DNA of 63,922 nt from Deltaproteobacteria bacterium (GTDB lineage Bacteria; Desulfobacterota; Binatia; UBA9968): contig SHYW01000011.1 in NCBI GenBank assembly GCA_009692615.1, positions 1-63,922 on the forward strand, read 5' to 3'. The notes beneath the pieces are model-generated. The model was not told where the DNA came from, did not search any database, and saw only the letters and a list, made by a program, of their open reading frames with translations. Each line of letters begins with the position of its first letter. The first letter of the stretch is position 1. This document shows, one piece after another, positions 43,837 through 51,311 of this stretch. A program made the position numbers and the translations under genes.

Positions 43837-44844
43837 TCAATAAGGCTTCATGACTTTGCGCCACTCATCTTGGTAGTGTGGCAACTTTTCTAAATACTGC
43901 GGCCAATCGATCTCGCCATAGCGCAGTTTGCGCAAGCGCTCGTTGGCCAGCGTGACATCGGTGCGGCCGACGCTGACGCCGACCTCGTTGGCGTAATAAT
44001 CTTGCACTTCTTTGGAAAGAATATAATCGATCCACAACTTGCCGGCGTTGGCATGGGGCGCGCGGCGCGCTAGCGCTAGAGCGTTGGGCGGATTGGGAAA
44101 CAGCGGCTCCATGGCGACCCAATCCACCGGCGCGCCTTTCTTGCGAATCTCCTCGCCGGCGGCGATGCGCATAGTCGGCGCCAGCGCCCATTCGCCGGCA
44201 GCCAACAATTCCGCCGCCAGCTGGCGGCCGCGGCGGAACTCGACATTTTGCTTGGCCAGCGCGCGGATGAATTCCGACGCCCGCTTTTCGCCCATCACAT
44301 GGGCCAGCACCATGTACCAATCGTCATCGGTCTGATCTAAACCGATGTGGCCTTTCCATCGGGGCAGGAGCAGATCGTCGTAACTCTTCGGCACGTCGGC
44401 CGCCGCCACCAGCTTGCGGTTGTATCCGATCACCGCGATGGTCGAGTACTGCGCCGTCCACACGCCTTGCTTGTCTTTGTAGCTCGGGCGAATGAACTTT
44501 CTTTCCGGCGAATCGTAGACGGCAAAATTATTTTTCTTGGCGGTCCAATACATCTCCGAGCCGCTCAAGTTGACGACGTCGACGACATGACGCCCGGCAG
44601 TGTATTCGGTGTCAAAACGTTGAGCGATCTTTTCCGCGCCGGCGCGGTAGTATTCGACTTTGATGAACGGATATTTCCTGTTAAATCCTTGCGCCAAGCG
44701 ATTCATCACCGGCGCCTGGGTGGTCGCGTAGGTCAGCAACTCCTTTTCCGCTTTCGCGCCTTCGACGATCTGGGGCATCGTCTGAGCCGCGGCCAACGAT
44801 GGAATTGAAATCGACAACGCCAACAGCACAACGAGTTTGCTCAT
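43837..44844 (-). CDS. Extracellular solute-binding protein, family 1
   Basis: The 335-residue protein has a signal peptide (MSKLVVLLALSISIPSLAAA then QT) and the fold seen at 29811: EKELLTYATTQAPVMNRLAQ near 33-52, VWTAQYSTIAVIGYNRKLVA near 131-150 and HANAGKLWIDYILSKEVQDY near 263. AGGAG lies 7 bases before the ATG at 44844; a longer frame to 44877 is rejected. It forms a two-gene unit with the protein at 42843, and is divergent from the CoA-transferase at 45014. Confidence 0.85.
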   Translation of the reverse strand: MSKLVVLLALSISIPSLAAAQTMPQIVEGAKAEKELLTYATTQAPVMNRLAQGFNRKYPFIKVEYYRAGAEKIAQRFDTEYTAGRHVVDVVNLSGSEMYWTAKKNNFAVYDSPERKFIRPSYKDKQGVWTAQYSTIAVIGYNRKLVAAADVPKSYDDLLLPRWKGHIGLDQTDDDWYMVLAHVMGEKRASEFIRALAKQNVEFRRGRQLAAELLAAGEWALAPTMRIAAGEEIRKKGAPVDWVAMEPLFPNPPNALALARRAPHANAGKLWIDYILSKEVQDYYANEVGVSVGRTDVTLANERLRKLRYGEIDWPQYLEKLPHYQDEWRKVMKPY

Positions 44845-45013
44845 GCCTTCTCTCCTCACGCCAACGATACTAACCAAGCCAGCGCCACTTTGTAAATCAA
44901 AAACTCCTTGCGATTAACAAAACGCGAAACTTCCGCATCGCCGCCTTGACACTCTTATTTCATCCAAGTAAGAATCGCCACGAATCAAGTTACATTTCGC
45001 ACTGAGGAATTTC

Positions 45014-46219
45014 ATGGCAACTCCATCAGGACCGCTAACCGGTTATCGTGTGCTCGATTTGGGCGGACCGCTAAGCCTGCACTGCACCAAACTGCTCGCC
45101 GACATGGGCGCCGACGTGATCAAAGTCGAGCCGCCTGCGGGCGACGAATCGCGCCGCATGCCGCCGTTCAAAAACGACTCGCCGCACGCCGAAACCAGTC
45201 TCTACTTCCTGCACTTCAACACTAACAAGCGCGGCATCACGCTTGACGTCGAGAAACCCGACGGCCGGGCGATCCTGCTCGAACTGTGCAAGAAGGCCGA
45301 TGTCATCATTGAAACCTATCGGCCGTCGCGCGCCAAAGAGCTGCGTTTGACCTATCAAGATTTGAGCGCGGTCAACCCGGCGTTAGTCGTCGCATCGATC
45401 ACGCCCTTCGGCCAAAGCGGTCCGTGGAAAGATTACAAAGCCAATGACATGGCCGGTATCGCGCTCGGCAACTTGCTTTATCTCGCCGGTGAACCGGGCG
45501 AGCCGCCGTTGCAGCCGCCGGGAGAAATCGCCTATGGCATGGCGTCGACCTACGGCGCCTTCGGCATCGCCGTGGCGCTCTATCACCGGCTCGACAGCGG
45601 CAAAGGCCAGCACATCGACGTGTCCATGCACGAATGCGGCGGCCACATCGCCGGCTACTTCATTCCCAACTTCGGTTACACCGGCGACAAACCGGCGCGC
45701 GCTTCGCGTAAGGGCGAAGAGACCGATCTTTACGATCCTTACAAAACTAAAAATGGTTACGCCCGTATCTTCATCATTCCCGTCGAGCAATGGCGCCGCT
45801 TAGTCGACTGGATGGGCAAGCCAGCGTCGATCTCCGGACCGGACTTCGAAAAAATGGCGTACCGGCGCAAACATCCCGAGATCGTCGTCGGCGCCATCGC
45901 CGAATTCTGCGCCCGCTACACCAAGGAAGAACTTTACGAAGAAGGCCAGAAGCGGCGCATCGCCGTGACGCCGATCAACACCGCCGGCGAATTTATCGAA
46001 ATGGAACAGACCAAAGCCCGCGGCCTGTTCGTCGACATGGAACATCCGGTGATCGGCAAGTACAAGCAGTTTGGCGTCGTGCCGCGCCTGATGGATTCTC
46101 CCGGCGCCATCCACCGCACCGCGCCGCTGCTCGGCGAGCATAATAAAGAAATTCTCAGCGGCGAGCTGGCAATGACCAACGACGACCTGGTCGCGCTGCG
46201 CGCCGAAGGCGTGATCTGA
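45014..46219 (+). CDS. CaiB/BaiF-type CoA-transferase with altered active site
   Basis: The 401-residue protein is a full-length family III CoA-transferase: GYRVLDLGGPLSLHCTKLLA (10-29), ADVIKVEPPAGDESRR, LYFLHFNTNKRGITLDVEKP and LLGEHNKEIL near the end. Aligned with the other two members of the window on the ALYHR/ALIQR anchor (14 residues after the catalytic Asp), position 174 is Tyr (PPGEIAYGMAST) instead of Asp, with Glu171 three residues before it. Catalysis through an acyl-aspartate would therefore be impaired or shifted. Weak ribosome-binding site (GAGGAATTTC). It begins a plus-strand cluster ending at 48878. Confidence 0.8.
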   Translation: MATPSGPLTGYRVLDLGGPLSLHCTKLLADMGADVIKVEPPAGDESRRMPPFKNDSPHAETSLYFLHFNTNKRGITLDVEKPDGRAILLELCKKADVIIETYRPSRAKELRLTYQDLSAVNPALVVASITPFGQSGPWKDYKANDMAGIALGNLLYLAGEPGEPPLQPPGEIAYGMASTYGAFGIAVALYHRLDSGKGQHIDVSMHECGGHIAGYFIPNFGYTGDKPARASRKGEETDLYDPYKTKNGYARIFIIPVEQWRRLVDWMGKPASISGPDFEKMAYRRKHPEIVVGAIAEFCARYTKEELYEEGQKRRIAVTPINTAGEFIEMEQTKARGLFVDMEHPVIGKYKQFGVVPRLMDSPGAIHRTAPLLGEHNKEILSGELAMTNDDLVALRAEGVI

Positions 46220-46239
46220 AGCAAACAGCCGGGGAAAAG

Positions 46240-46696
46240 ATTCACCACGAAGGACACGAAGTTCACGAAGGGATTACGTAATAATAAGTGAAATTCGATG
46301 AACTATCGAATAAAGTCCTTGGCTGTGCAATCGAGGTGCACAAAGAACTAGGGCCTGGATTGCTCGAATCGACTTATGAGCAGTGCTTAGCCTATGAATT
46401 GAATCGAGCCCATGTTCCGTTCCGACTCCAAGTGGGATTTCCAGTTGAGTATAAAAACACCAGGCTTGATTGTGGATACCGGATTGACCTACTGGTCGAC
46501 GATCAACTTATTGTTGAGTTGAAAAGCGTAGAACAGTTACTCAAAATTCATGAGGCGCAAATTTTAACTTATATGAGACTTGCGAAGGTAAGAGTGGGAC
46601 TGTTGATCAACTTCAACGTGCCGTTATTGAAAAAGGGAATTAAGCGATTTCTTCTATAGTTTTTACTTCGTGTCCTTCGTGTCCTTCGTGGTGAAT
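46240..46696 (+). mobile_element. GxxExxY element bounded by 31-base inverted repeats
   Basis: 46240-46270 and 46666-46696 are inverted copies of one another with 29 of 31 positions identical; both begin ATTCACCACGAAGGACACGA reading inward. They enclose only the GxxExxY gene. The total is 457 bases. The first 20 bases after the A are the same as the hairpin arms at 60379, which hold no gene. This looks like a tiny element carrying a nuclease-fold gene. Whether it moves is inference. Confidence 0.6.
46288..46659 (+). CDS. GxxExxY protein (PD-(D/E)XK nuclease fold, PF13366 type)
   Basis: The 123-residue protein has the defining G24-x-x-E27-x-x-Y30 motif (GLLESTY) and the nuclease-like D67...E77-x-K79 pattern (RIDLLV...IVELKS), in the order expected for the PD-(D/E)XK superfamily. 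The family is usually of this size and has no established role. The start is GTG at 46288 (MKFDELSNKVLGCAIEVHKE), which matches the family's usual N-terminus; the ribosome-binding site is weak. It lies between two CoA-transferase genes, inside 31-base inverted repeats, and base composition is lower in G+C than its neighbours. Confidence 0.85.
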   Translation: MKFDELSNKVLGCAIEVHKELGPGLLESTYEQCLAYELNRAHVPFRLQVGFPVEYKNTRLDCGYRIDLLVDDQLIVELKSVEQLLKIHEAQILTYMRLAKVRVGLLINFNVPLLKKGIKRFLL

Positions 46697-46724
46697 AGAA
46701 TCATTAAATCTAAGGAACAAATCT

Positions 46725-47933
46725 ATGTCGCAACTACCTTTAGAAGGCATCCGCGTTATCGAGCTTACCACCGGCGCCGCCGGCCCCACGGTCGCCCGCG
46801 TGTTGTGTGAATTCGGCGCGGAAGTGATCCGCTGCGAAACTCGGCTGCGCGGCGACGGCCATCGCGGCGAAGATCCCAAGCTGTGGAACAAGAAGCCCGA
46901 CTTCATGAAACTCCAGCGCGGCAAGAAGTCTTTCACGGTCAACATGTCGACGCCCAAAGGCCGCGAACTGGTTAAAGAGTTGGCGAAAAAGTCCGACGTG
47001 CTGGTGGAAAACTTCGGCCTCGGCATTCTCGAAAAGTGGGGTCTCAACTGGCCCGATCTACAGCTGATCAATCCGAACATTATTTTGATCCGCGTCAAAG
47101 GCATGGGCTGCACCGGTCCCCACGCCGCCGATCTCACCTACGGTCCCAACGTCGGCAACACCATGGCGACAACTTATTTATGGAATTATCCCGGCGCGAC
47201 CACGGCTACCGCGGAGCCGCGCACGCAGCATCCCGATTTCATGGGCGGCGTCACCGGCGCCTTCGGCGTGGTGCTCGCGCTGATTCAGCGCAAAAAAACC
47301 GGCCGCGGCCAGTGGATCGACAGCGCCCAGCAGGAAATCGGCGCATCGTTGCTCGGACCGAAGTATCTCGAATACACCGTCAACAAACGCGAGCCGCAAC
47401 CGGAAGGCAACCGCAGCTTAGTCGCCGCGCCCTACGGACCCTACCAATGCAAAGGCGACGACCGTTGGTGCGTCATCTCGGTTTACAACGACGATGAATG
47501 GCAGCGCTTCGCCGCGCTGTTGGAAAAATCCGGCCTCAAGCGCGACGCCAAGTTCGCTACCCATCTCGACCGCGTGCGCCACAAAGACGAACTCGACAAA
47601 TGGGTCACGAGCTGGACGCTGAAGCATGATCCCTACGAAATCATGGAGCTGGTCCAAGGCGTCGATGTCTGCGCCGCCGTGGTGCAAGACGTCGAAGATC
47701 AATTCAAAAACGACAAGCAGTACGCCGCCACCGGCTTTCTAGTGAACATGACCGAACCGGAGGCCGGCGACGTGGTCACCGAAAATGTTCCCATGCGCAT
47801 GTCGCTCACGCCAGGCCGAGTACGCGGCGTCGCACCGCTGATGGGCGAACACACCCACGAGATCGCGCGCAACTTGCTCGGTCTTAGCGACGATGAGATT
47901 AAGAAATTGGATGATGAGAAGGTACTTTATTAA
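46725..47933 (+). CDS. CaiB/BaiF-type CoA-transferase (family III)
   Basis: The 402-residue protein has GIRVIELTTGAAGPTVARVL (8-27), EVIRCETR, VNMSTPKGRELVKELAKKSD and the catalytic aspartate D171 in HPDFMGGVTG. Unlike the neighbour at 45014, the catalytic position is intact, so the pair may act together (one active, one modified) or on different acids. It moves CoA to a carboxylate in the cytoplasm. The interrupting GxxExxY element suggests the two transferase genes were once adjacent. Confidence 0.85.
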   Translation: MSQLPLEGIRVIELTTGAAGPTVARVLCEFGAEVIRCETRLRGDGHRGEDPKLWNKKPDFMKLQRGKKSFTVNMSTPKGRELVKELAKKSDVLVENFGLGILEKWGLNWPDLQLINPNIILIRVKGMGCTGPHAADLTYGPNVGNTMATTYLWNYPGATTATAEPRTQHPDFMGGVTGAFGVVLALIQRKKTGRGQWIDSAQQEIGASLLGPKYLEYTVNKREPQPEGNRSLVAAPYGPYQCKGDDRWCVISVYNDDEWQRFAALLEKSGLKRDAKFATHLDRVRHKDELDKWVTSWTLKHDPYEIMELVQGVDVCAAVVQDVEDQFKNDKQYAATGFLVNMTEPEAGDVVTENVPMRMSLTPGRVRGVAPLMGEHTHEIARNLLGLSDDEIKKLDDEKVLY

Positions 47934-47946
47934 AAAACAGAATCCC

Positions 47947-48019
47947 GTAGTCAGGATTCAGAATTCAGAAGCTTGGTTCCGAAACTTCTGAATTCTGGCT
48001 ACTGACTTCTGAATTCTGC
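47947..48019. repeat. Hairpin repeat, CAGAATTCAGAAG family
   Basis: GTAGTCAGGATTCAGAATTC (47947-47966) and CTTCTGAATTCTGGCTACTG (47985-48004), with a second CTTCTGAATTCTG at 48006, form an inverted repeat containing two EcoRI-like GAATTC cores. It fills the gap between the CoA-transferase and the hydratase. Confidence 0.75.
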
Positions 48020-48035
48020 AACTACGGAGGAAGAA

Positions 48036-48878
48036 ATGGCAGAACCAGGACCCCTATGTATTTACGAGAAGCGCGATCCGCATATCGCGATCATCAAGCT
48101 CAACCGCCCGGAGAAGAAAAACTCGATCAGCCGCGATCTCTACTGGGCCCTCGATGCGGCGTGGCACAAGGCCAAGGAGGATGACGACGTTTGGTCGATC
48201 ATTCTGACCGGCAGTGCCGACTCTTTTTGCTCCGGCGGCGATTTGAAAGAGAACATCGCCTTTGCCCGCGGCGAAATGACCGGGCCGCGCTCCGGCCCGC
48301 GCGGCTATTCCAGCCTGCGCCCGCTGCAAATGCACAAGCCGATCATCGCCGCCATCAACGGCTACGCGGTCGGCGGCGGCTTTAGTTTGGCGCTCTCCTG
48401 CCATATCCGTTACTGCGTGCCGGCATCGAAATTTGGCTGCTCCGAAGTGCGCTGGTCCCATCTCGCCGCCTGGCCGAGCTATGTCGCCCAACTGCCCAGC
48501 GGTTGGGCCTACTGGTTCGCTCTCAGCGGCCAGATGATCGACGCCGACACGGCGTTTCGTCTTGGGTTAGTGCAAAAAGTTTGCGCGCCAGAAAAACTGC
48601 TCGACGACTGCATCGAACTGGCGACCACGATCAACCGCAACGGCCGGCTGATCGCCCAACACACCATCGAGTTCATCGAAGACAAATTTCTCTACGAGAT
48701 CCAGGGCTGGGAAAAGGGCTTCGAAGTGCACCGCGAATTCTACGCCCATCTGCGCAACAGCAAAGACTACGACGAAGGCTCAGCCGCCTTCGCCGAACGG
48801 CGCAAACCGGAGTTCGCGGCGGAGTATTATAACGAGAAAACCAAACTGCCCGGCGTGCCCGAGCCGGTTAAGAAGTAG
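48036..48878 (+). CDS. Enoyl-CoA hydratase/isomerase family protein
   Basis: The 280-residue crotonase-fold protein shows IAIIKLNRPEKKNSISRDLY (17-36), the oxyanion segment FCSGGDLKENIAF (64-76) and INGYAVGGGFSLALSCHIRY (107-126). Compared with the gene at 16164 it has a longer helical C-terminus (residues 235-280). It hydrates or isomerises an acyl-CoA, probably the product of the CoA-transferases upstream. GGAGGAAG precedes the ATG. A strong terminator follows directly. Confidence 0.85.
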   Translation: MAEPGPLCIYEKRDPHIAIIKLNRPEKKNSISRDLYWALDAAWHKAKEDDDVWSIILTGSADSFCSGGDLKENIAFARGEMTGPRSGPRGYSSLRPLQMHKPIIAAINGYAVGGGFSLALSCHIRYCVPASKFGCSEVRWSHLAAWPSYVAQLPSGWAYWFALSGQMIDADTAFRLGLVQKVCAPEKLLDDCIELATTINRNGRLIAQHTIEFIEDKFLYEIQGWEKGFEVHREFYAHLRNSKDYDEGSAAFAERRKPEFAAEYYNEKTKLPGVPEPVKK

Positions 48879-48898
48879 TCGACATCAATGCCATGACA

Positions 48899-48945
48899 AA
48901 CGGCGTGAACGATCCGAGCAATTCGAATCGTTCACGCCGTTTTTT
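48899..48945 (+). terminator. Rho-independent terminator
   Basis: AACGGCGTGAACGAT (48899-48913) and ATCGTTCACGCCGTT (48927-48941) are perfect inverted copies around a 13-base loop, followed by a T-run (48940-48945). It ends the plus-strand cluster 45014-48878, 20 bases after the hydratase stop. Confidence 0.9.
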
Positions 48946-48964
48946 GTTGTAGTGCCGAAATAGC

Positions 48965-48991
48965 GTAGGGGCGAAAAATCTTTCGCCCTTC
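48965..48991. repeat. Hairpin repeat, GTAGGGGCG family
   Basis: GGGGCGAAAAATCTTTCGCC (48967-48986) is a compact inverted repeat of the same style as GGGGCGACC at 51189 and 54907, beginning with GTAGGGGCG. Confidence 0.7.
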
Positions 48992-49013
48992 ATTCGCCCA
49001 TCGCGCCGACCAA

Positions 49014-49451
49014 CTATCCTTTTGCGACCTGCTCGTAGCTCGGCTCGGGCATCCCAGCTTTCCACGTCGGATCGCGCAGCTCCAAGCGATTGCCGCTGGG
49101 ATCGAAGAAGTAAAGCTCTCGTCCGGGGAAATAGCCGCCCTTACGATAGTAAAGCTCGTCAATCTTAACGTTCTGTTCCTTAAAAATCTTGCAGGCCTGG
49201 TTGATCGTCTCCGGCGCCACTGTAAAAGAATGGTGCACGTTGCGCTCCTCGACGAAGTTCTTGTCAACGCCGTCCGAACGCGTGCACAGCAAGATATTGT
49301 GATCGCCGACATTGAAGCAAGACATGCCGGAAGTACCGAGCCGCCCAAGATGCTTCAAGCCCAGCAGATCGCCATAAAACTTCTCCGACTCGTCCAGATT
49401 GTTGACTGGAATCGACCAATGAGTCACGCCTTCGATTTTGATTTGTCCCAT
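49014..49451 (-). CDS. VOC-family (extradiol dioxygenase/glyoxalase-like) protein
   Basis: The 145-residue protein has VTHWSIPVNNLDESEKFYGD (9-28), FNVGDHNILLC near 46, VHHSFTVAPETINQACKIFK near 71-90 and GGYFPGRELYFFDPSGNRLE near 104-123. H11, H72 or H73 and E123 are in the right places for metal ligands of the single VOC domain. It may open or rearrange a ring. CAGGAGG lies 6 bases before the ATG. It faces the plus-strand cluster across the terminator. Confidence 0.8.
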   Translation of the reverse strand: MGQIKIEGVTHWSIPVNNLDESEKFYGDLLGLKHLGRLGTSGMSCFNVGDHNILLCTRSDGVDKNFVEERNVHHSFTVAPETINQACKIFKEQNVKIDELYYRKGGYFPGRELYFFDPSGNRLELRDPTWKAGMPEPSYEQVAKG

Positions 49452-49522
49452 AAAAACCTCCTGTTAATATGCCCCCTATTTGCGCCGACCGGTTGGACGA
49501 TGTCAACCCTCACGACTCATTC

Positions 49523-50323
49523 CTACGGAAAGTTTAATGACGTTCGTTTCGGCGCATCTTCCTCAAACGATCCGTTGAGGTATTCCACCGAGTTCACGTC
49601 CACGAAAGCGAGCATCTTTAACTGATCGGCAAACCTCGCGCGATCGAAACTGATCGTGACCGGCTCGCTGACCGGTGCGCGGTAAGTGCCAAAGACTTTG
49701 TCCCAAAACGGCCAGTCGGAATAGTTGCCGGCGTGGACCCCGCGTTGATGGTGCAAGATGTGTTCTTCGGGCCGTTGGATAAAGTAGCCGGCCCATTTCG
49801 GCGTGTCCACATTCCAGTGCGGGAATAAGGTCATGAAGAACTGAAACACGCCGGTAACGACGACCGCGCGCGGATCAAGACCGAGCAGGAATGCCGTGAC
49901 GAGAATACTCGACGTTGTGGAACAAATTACATCCAGCGGATGCGCCACCAGCGCGCTCGGGATATCGACCCGCGCCACGCCATGATGCAGCTGATGGACC
50001 ATGCGCCAGAGCATATTAAACTGGTGCTGGCTGCGGTGATACCAGTAAGTGATGAAGGTATTCACCGGAAACCAAATCACGATACCGCCAATCACACCCC
50101 AAGCTTCGCCATTCAGCAATCGATGCTCGCGCAACCACTTTCCAGGAACAACCAGCGACCAGAGCTGAGCCACGATGATAAAAACTAACATGACACCGAG
50201 ACCGATCCACAACCAACCACGATAAAACTGAAACTGCCGCGCCGGCCGCTTGTGTTCGACGCTCAGCATGAGAACCAACGTGATGGACATGACCACCACC
50301 ACGAGAATTTGCCGCGACTCCAT
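49523..50323 (-). CDS. Sterol desaturase/fatty acid hydroxylase family membrane protein
   Basis: The 266-residue membrane protein has the histidine boxes of the di-iron hydroxylase superfamily: HxxxH at 96-100 (YHRSQH), HxxHH at 110-114 (HQLHH) and EHILHHQ late (about 195-201). Helices span about 8-22, 36-58, 76-94 and 140-165. Such enzymes hydroxylate or desaturate lipids or related substrates. The start is not marked by a strong ribosome-binding site. It is between a VOC gene and a dienelactone hydrolase gene on the same strand. Confidence 0.85.
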   Translation of the reverse strand: MESRQILVVVVMSITLVLMLSVEHKRPARQFQFYRGWLWIGLGVMLVFIIVAQLWSLVVPGKWLREHRLLNGEAWGVIGGIVIWFPVNTFITYWYHRSQHQFNMLWRMVHQLHHGVARVDIPSALVAHPLDVICSTTSSILVTAFLLGLDPRAVVVTGVFQFFMTLFPHWNVDTPKWAGYFIQRPEEHILHHQRGVHAGNYSDWPFWDKVFGTYRAPVSEPVTISFDRARFADQLKMLAFVDVNSVEYLNGSFEEDAPKRTSLNFP

Positions 50324-50396
50324 GACAAGTCCTGATCTAGATTCTAACCAACGTTTTGCGCGCTATCTTGAGCAACCATTCTCAGTCGGTCAGACC

Positions 50397-51107
50397 TCAG
50401 CCAACTAAATGCCGGCTGAAAAACTCCGTCGCTCTCGGCCACGACAACGCCGCGGCATGCGGCCGATAATTTATCGAGCCGCTATTGACGAACGCATGCG
50501 CAGCGCCGGCGTAGGAGTGAAACTCGTGCGGCTTGCCGAACTTGGTCAGCTCGGCGTCGAGCTTGCGCATATCTTCTGGCGAGGGATTTTGATCCTCGGC
50601 GCCGAAGTGGCCTTGGATCGGGCAGCCGATCTCGCTTGTGCGGTCGAAGGGTGTCGGCCCGGCTTCGCCGTACGGCATCATCGTGCTGCTGCCGTAAAAC
50701 ATCACGCCGGCTTTCAAATCTTTACTCGCTGCCGACATTAGATAAACCAGCCGCCCGCCCATGCAAAAGCCGACGATGCCTAAGCGGCCGCCGTCGACTT
50801 GTTTATGATTCTCGAGAAATCCGATGGCGCCTTCGATGTCGCGAATGATCGACGGATCGCGCAAGCGCGACTTTCGCACCGGGTTTTCGTCTTTACAGTC
50901 AGGTCCATCGCGATGATAGAGGTTGGGTGCGACGGTCGCATAACCTTGCAGCGCCAACATATGCGTCGTGTCTTTGACGAAATCTTCCATGCCCGATTGC
51001 CCATGCACGACAACGATGCCCGGCACGGTCCGATCGCTCGCCGGCAAACTCACATAAAGCGGCATGTCGCTATTATCGACTCGAACGTTCGCCCAACTGC
51101 TAGCCAT
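50397..51107 (-). CDS. Dienelactone hydrolase family protein
   Basis: The 236-residue alpha/beta hydrolase has the dienelactone-hydrolase triad: Cys115 in GFCMGGR, Asp172 in FGAEDQNPS and His204 in GAAHAF. Dienelactone hydrolase opens lactones made during degradation of chlorinated or hydroxylated aromatics. The ATG at 51107 follows GGAGG at 6 bases, and a longer frame to 51119 is rejected. It is cytoplasmic, with no signal peptide. Location next to a VOC protein and a Rieske oxygenase fits a ring-degradation route. Confidence 0.85.
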   Translation of the reverse strand: MASSWANVRVDNSDMPLYVSLPASDRTVPGIVVVHGQSGMEDFVKDTTHMLALQGYATVAPNLYHRDGPDCKDENPVRKSRLRDPSIIRDIEGAIGFLENHKQVDGGRLGIVGFCMGGRLVYLMSAASKDLKAGVMFYGSSTMMPYGEAGPTPFDRTSEIGCPIQGHFGAEDQNPSPEDMRKLDAELTKFGKPHEFHSYAGAAHAFVNSGSINYRPHAAALSWPRATEFFSRHLVG

Positions 51108-51188
51108 ATTCGCCTCCATTTTTCTCGTTTCATTGTATTAATGAATTGCCGATCGCTGTGCAAGCAATTCTTCCGACATTGTTCAGCT

Positions 51189-51211
51189 GTAGGGGCGACC
51201 GGCGGTCGCCC
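51189..51211. repeat. Hairpin repeat, GTAGGGGCGACC family
   Basis: GTAGGGGCGACCGGCGGTCG (51189-51208) is nearly a palindrome. It is the same as the inverse of 54910-54931 and lies in the divergent gap between the dienelactone hydrolase and Rieske genes. Confidence 0.75.
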
Positions 51212-51311
51212 ACTTCGCACAATCGCGAACCACCAACAGCGATTGCCGACAACCGACGGACGATGATACAACTAATCCAACAATCCAAAATCTAAAATCC
51301 AAAATAAGAAG

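Noticed and set aside
45014-46219. Glu171 as a conservative replacement for the catalytic Asp
   Set aside because: On the ALYHR anchor the catalytic position is Tyr174; Glu171 is three residues off, so a simple Asp-to-Glu change does not fit.
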